This document shows positions 62,400 to 64,000 of a stretch of DNA of 64,000 bases, piece by piece. Below the pieces are notes generated by a model. That model had not been told where the DNA came from. It ran no database searches and was given only the letters and a program-made list of their open reading frames with translations. The DNA comes from Bacillota bacterium (GTDB lineage: Bacteria > Bacillota > Desulfotomaculia > Desulfotomaculales > Desulfohalotomaculaceae). Where the stretch lies: assembly GCA_009711615.1 (NCBI GenBank), contig VENI01000006.1, positions 248,001 to 312,000 on the forward strand, in the 5' to 3' direction. Position numbers and translations under genes: made by a program. Position 1 is the first letter of the stretch; the number at the start of each line of letters is the position of its first letter.

Positions 62400-62429
62400 A
62401 AGGGAGAAACCTATGGTGGTTTCTCCCTT
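62400..62429. terminator. Terminator of the CBS protein gene
   Basis: AAGGGAGAAACC (62400-62411) pairs with GGTTTCTCCCTT (62418-62429). On the minus strand it is followed by TCCTTTTTCT, and lies seven bases after the CBS gene stop. Confidence 0.8.
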
Positions 62430-62436
62430 TAGCTTG

Positions 62437-62910
62437 TTAGTACATTTGAGGTTGTTGCTGTTGCTGCTGGCCAGACTGCATCTGCGGTTTGGCCGGCTGA
62501 GAAATGCTTGTTAGCGCTTGCCCTGCTTCATTTTGGTAAACGTTTTGTACCGCCAAGTCACCTAAGGAAACAATACCAGCCATTTGGCCGTTTTGGGTAA
62601 CTGGAAGACGGCGAATTTGATTTTGCGCCATCAACTTAGAAGCTTCATGAACGTCCATATCTGTGGTGCCGCTCATTACACCATTGGACATTACAGATTG
62701 TACTTGGGTAGTGTTGGCATCCTGACCATTGGAAGATACCCTTAAAGTGATGTCGCGGTCAGTTAACATACCAACAGGTTTTCCGTTTTGTACTACCGGC
62801 ACAACACCTACATTATATTGACTCATAATTTGGGCGGCTTGTGCCACTGTTTGCTGAGGGCTAACGCTGGCTACGTTTTGAGTCATAATATCCTGCAGTT
62901 TTTGTTTCAT
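62437..62910 (-). CDS. CBS-domain pair protein with Gln-rich tail
   Basis: 157 residues: two CBS motifs (about 8-60, QDIMTQNVASVSPQQTVAQA and VVPVVQNGKPVGMLTDRDIT; about 72-125, VMSNGVMSGTTDMDVHEASK, RLPVTQNGQMAGIVSLGDLA) and a Gln/Pro tail of about 25 residues. CBS pairs bind adenosyl nucleotides. Next to a c-di-AMP-regulated operon it may bind c-di-AMP or ATP, but that is not shown. ATG 62910 follows GGGAGGGATAC. Confidence 0.88.
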   Translation of the reverse strand: MKQKLQDIMTQNVASVSPQQTVAQAAQIMSQYNVGVVPVVQNGKPVGMLTDRDITLRVSSNGQDANTTQVQSVMSNGVMSGTTDMDVHEASKLMAQNQIRRLPVTQNGQMAGIVSLGDLAVQNVYQNEAGQALTSISQPAKPQMQSGQQQQQQPQMY

Positions 62911-63042
62911 TGTATCCCTCCCGCGTTTTTAAAAGTATATTGCTACACTTTTTATGATTTCTTTTGCTGGTGTTATTTATGCATATCAATGAAAACGGGA
63001 GGTTTTTGGTATTTTTCACTAACTTTACTTTTAAGATAAAGA

Positions 63043-63864
63043 TTATGCTTTGTACAGTTCTGGTCTTCGAGCATCCAAGTAAAAAATATTTTTCATGGTG
63101 GTTGTTTTTTGATAGCGAATTTTATTAATTAAATCTGCATCTAAATCCACTACCAGCATACTTTCTTGGTTGTTAAAATCTTCTGCAAAAACATTTCCTT
63201 TAGGGTCAATTACCAATGCCCCTCCAGAATAGATGTTGTTTATTCCATTATTACCCACTAGATTACAGGCTGCTATGTATGCGGTGTTATCATATGCTCT
63301 TGCTGTTAAATATTTTAGCCAAATGTCCTTTCGACTTCCGGCAATGGTTGGTGATGCATGGGGAGCAAAAATAATTTCCGCTCCGTTTAAGGACATAACG
63401 GTAGATAATTCCGGAAAATGTAGATCCCAGCAAATTTGAATACCGAAATTAGCCTTTTTAGAGTGAAAAACTGGCACAGTGTTTCCTGGGGAAAAGTAGG
63501 GTTTCTCACTTTCCCCCAGGTGAGTTTTTCTATATTTTTCAAACCTGCCATCAGCCATGGCCACTAATTGGGTGATGAATGGTTTATCAGCTGATTCAGG
63601 TTGTTCGGCGATACCGATTAAGATTGTTATATTATAATTTTTCGCCAGGGTAGTTAAGAGCCTGCTACTTGTACCAGGTATCGTTTCGCAATAAAGATGT
63701 GACTGATCCCTACTGTAACCTTGCACAGCCAACTCCGGAAAGCAGATAATATCTACACCTTGTTTGGCAGCCTGTTTTACAAATAAGCTAATCTTATCTA
63801 AATTTTTTTTAACTTGTCCAAAAGCCGAGTTTATTTGTACTAAGGCAATTTTAGTGGTTTTCAT
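63043..63864 (-). CDS. Nitrilase-superfamily amidase
   Basis: A 273-residue carbon-nitrogen hydrolase. The Glu-Lys-Cys triad is visible: ICFPELAVQGYSRD near 42, FEKYRKTHLGESE near 112 and FGIQICWDLHFPELS near 145. It hydrolyses small amides, of the N-carbamoylputrescine, beta-ureidopropionase or omega-amidase kind. It follows the partial gene at the right edge by about 25 bases and could share its operon. Confidence 0.9.
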   Translation of the reverse strand: MKTTKIALVQINSAFGQVKKNLDKISLFVKQAAKQGVDIICFPELAVQGYSRDQSHLYCETIPGTSSRLLTTLAKNYNITILIGIAEQPESADKPFITQLVAMADGRFEKYRKTHLGESEKPYFSPGNTVPVFHSKKANFGIQICWDLHFPELSTVMSLNGAEIIFAPHASPTIAGSRKDIWLKYLTARAYDNTAYIAACNLVGNNGINNIYSGGALVIDPKGNVFAEDFNNQESMLVVDLDADLINKIRYQKTTTMKNIFYLDARRPELYKA

Positions 63865-63889
63865 TAATTTACTCCTATCGTTCCTAAAT

Positions 63890-64000
63890 CTATAAGCCCA
63901 ACTGGCTTAACATTTTTTTGGCATTTTCCCTGGTGATTGCGGTTAGTTCGTTTTCCCTTAATCCCAATTTGGTCAGGGATGAATATTCTTTGCCTGGGTC
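63890..64000 (-). CDS. C-terminal end of an amidohydrolase-like gene, runs off the right edge
   Basis: The last 36 codons are open from 64000 and end at TAG 63890. The translation LGLRENELTAITRENAKKML then SQLGL matches the C-terminal helix of metal-dependent amidohydrolases (TIM-barrel, PF04909 type), which often ends in this N-A-x-x-L form. Only this tail is visible, so the assignment is tentative. Next to a nitrilase-family amidase it suggests a short amide or ring catabolic set. Confidence 0.6.
   Translation of the reverse strand, partial: DPGKEYSSLTKLGLRENELTAITRENAKKMLSQLGL

Noticed and set aside
1..64000. CRISPR arrays, tRNA or rRNA genes, prophage or intact insertion sequences
   Set aside because: No regularly spaced repeats, no cloverleaf or rRNA core sequence, and no transposase or phage structural gene was seen. 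The short dispersed repeats are irregular and lack spacers.

Overview
The window reads as chromosome of a spore-forming, anaerobic, low-to-mid GC Firmicute of the Peptococcaceae/Desulfotomaculum kind. The evidence is indirect but consistent: a GerA-type spore germination operon, GTG/TTG starts behind strong GGAGG ribosome binding sites, an EtfABCX (FixABCX) electron-bifurcating flavoprotein, tungsten aldehyde:ferredoxin oxidoreductase with its own polyferredoxin, a hydrogenase-like Fe-S signalling protein, two YeiH-type exporters, and compatible-solute uptake. Genus cannot be fixed from the sequence alone. I see no rRNA, tRNA, CRISPR array, prophage or intact insertion sequence.

Layout. 0-4.4 kb: end of a cell-wall glucosaminidase, then fixABCX. 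4.4-9.9 kb: an isolated 23-bp-arm palindrome, a HAD phosphatase, ilvE, a nitronate monooxygenase/FabK-like flavoprotein and acetyl-CoA synthetase. 10-16.9 kb: a LytS/LytT-type two-component pair, acpS-nnr, ald and alr (alanine metabolism). 16.9-19.7 kb: an ANTAR response regulator followed by glnK and amtB, each preceded by a double hexaloop hairpin overlapping a terminator, i.e. apparent antitermination control of ammonium uptake. 19.8-27.4 kb: two YeiH transporters, each followed by a tiny one-helix membrane peptide, flanking a histidine kinase / response regulator / kinase-less PAS sensor / universal stress protein block. 27.4-30.2 kb: small membrane proteins, a metallophosphoesterase and an odd protein that looks like the PCRF domain of a release factor joined to a winged helix. 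30.3-34.4 kb: gerA-gerC-gerB and a decayed second gerB. 34.4-39.5 kb: OsmC, GIY-YIG, threonine synthase, and a ferredoxin/Fe-hydrogenase-like domain fused to GGDEF and HD-GYP. 39.8-52.4 kb: two orphan sporulation-type kinases, a nitroreductase pseudogene, a Dps-like ferritin, stress membrane proteins, UspA-BCCT transporter, AOR with ferredoxin, and a dienelactone hydrolase-like gene. 52.5-64 kb, mostly minus strand: an EhuBCDA-type ectoine importer and an OpuC-type betaine/choline importer, each behind a ydaO/yuaA (c-di-AMP) riboswitch, then a CBS protein, a nitrilase-family amidase and the end of an amidohydrolase-like gene.

How it fits together. The right third is an osmoadaptation island in which c-di-AMP probably controls two importers by RNA and one also through CBS domains. 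The nitrogen block is a self-contained regulator plus RNA target set. A family of short dispersed repeats (AGGAGTCAGAAT and relatives) sits between genes, in the 3' ends of three coding regions, and inside one riboswitch. The least familiar material is the YeiH/small-peptide/kinase cluster, the PCRF-winged helix protein and the hydrogenase-like c-di-GMP enzyme.
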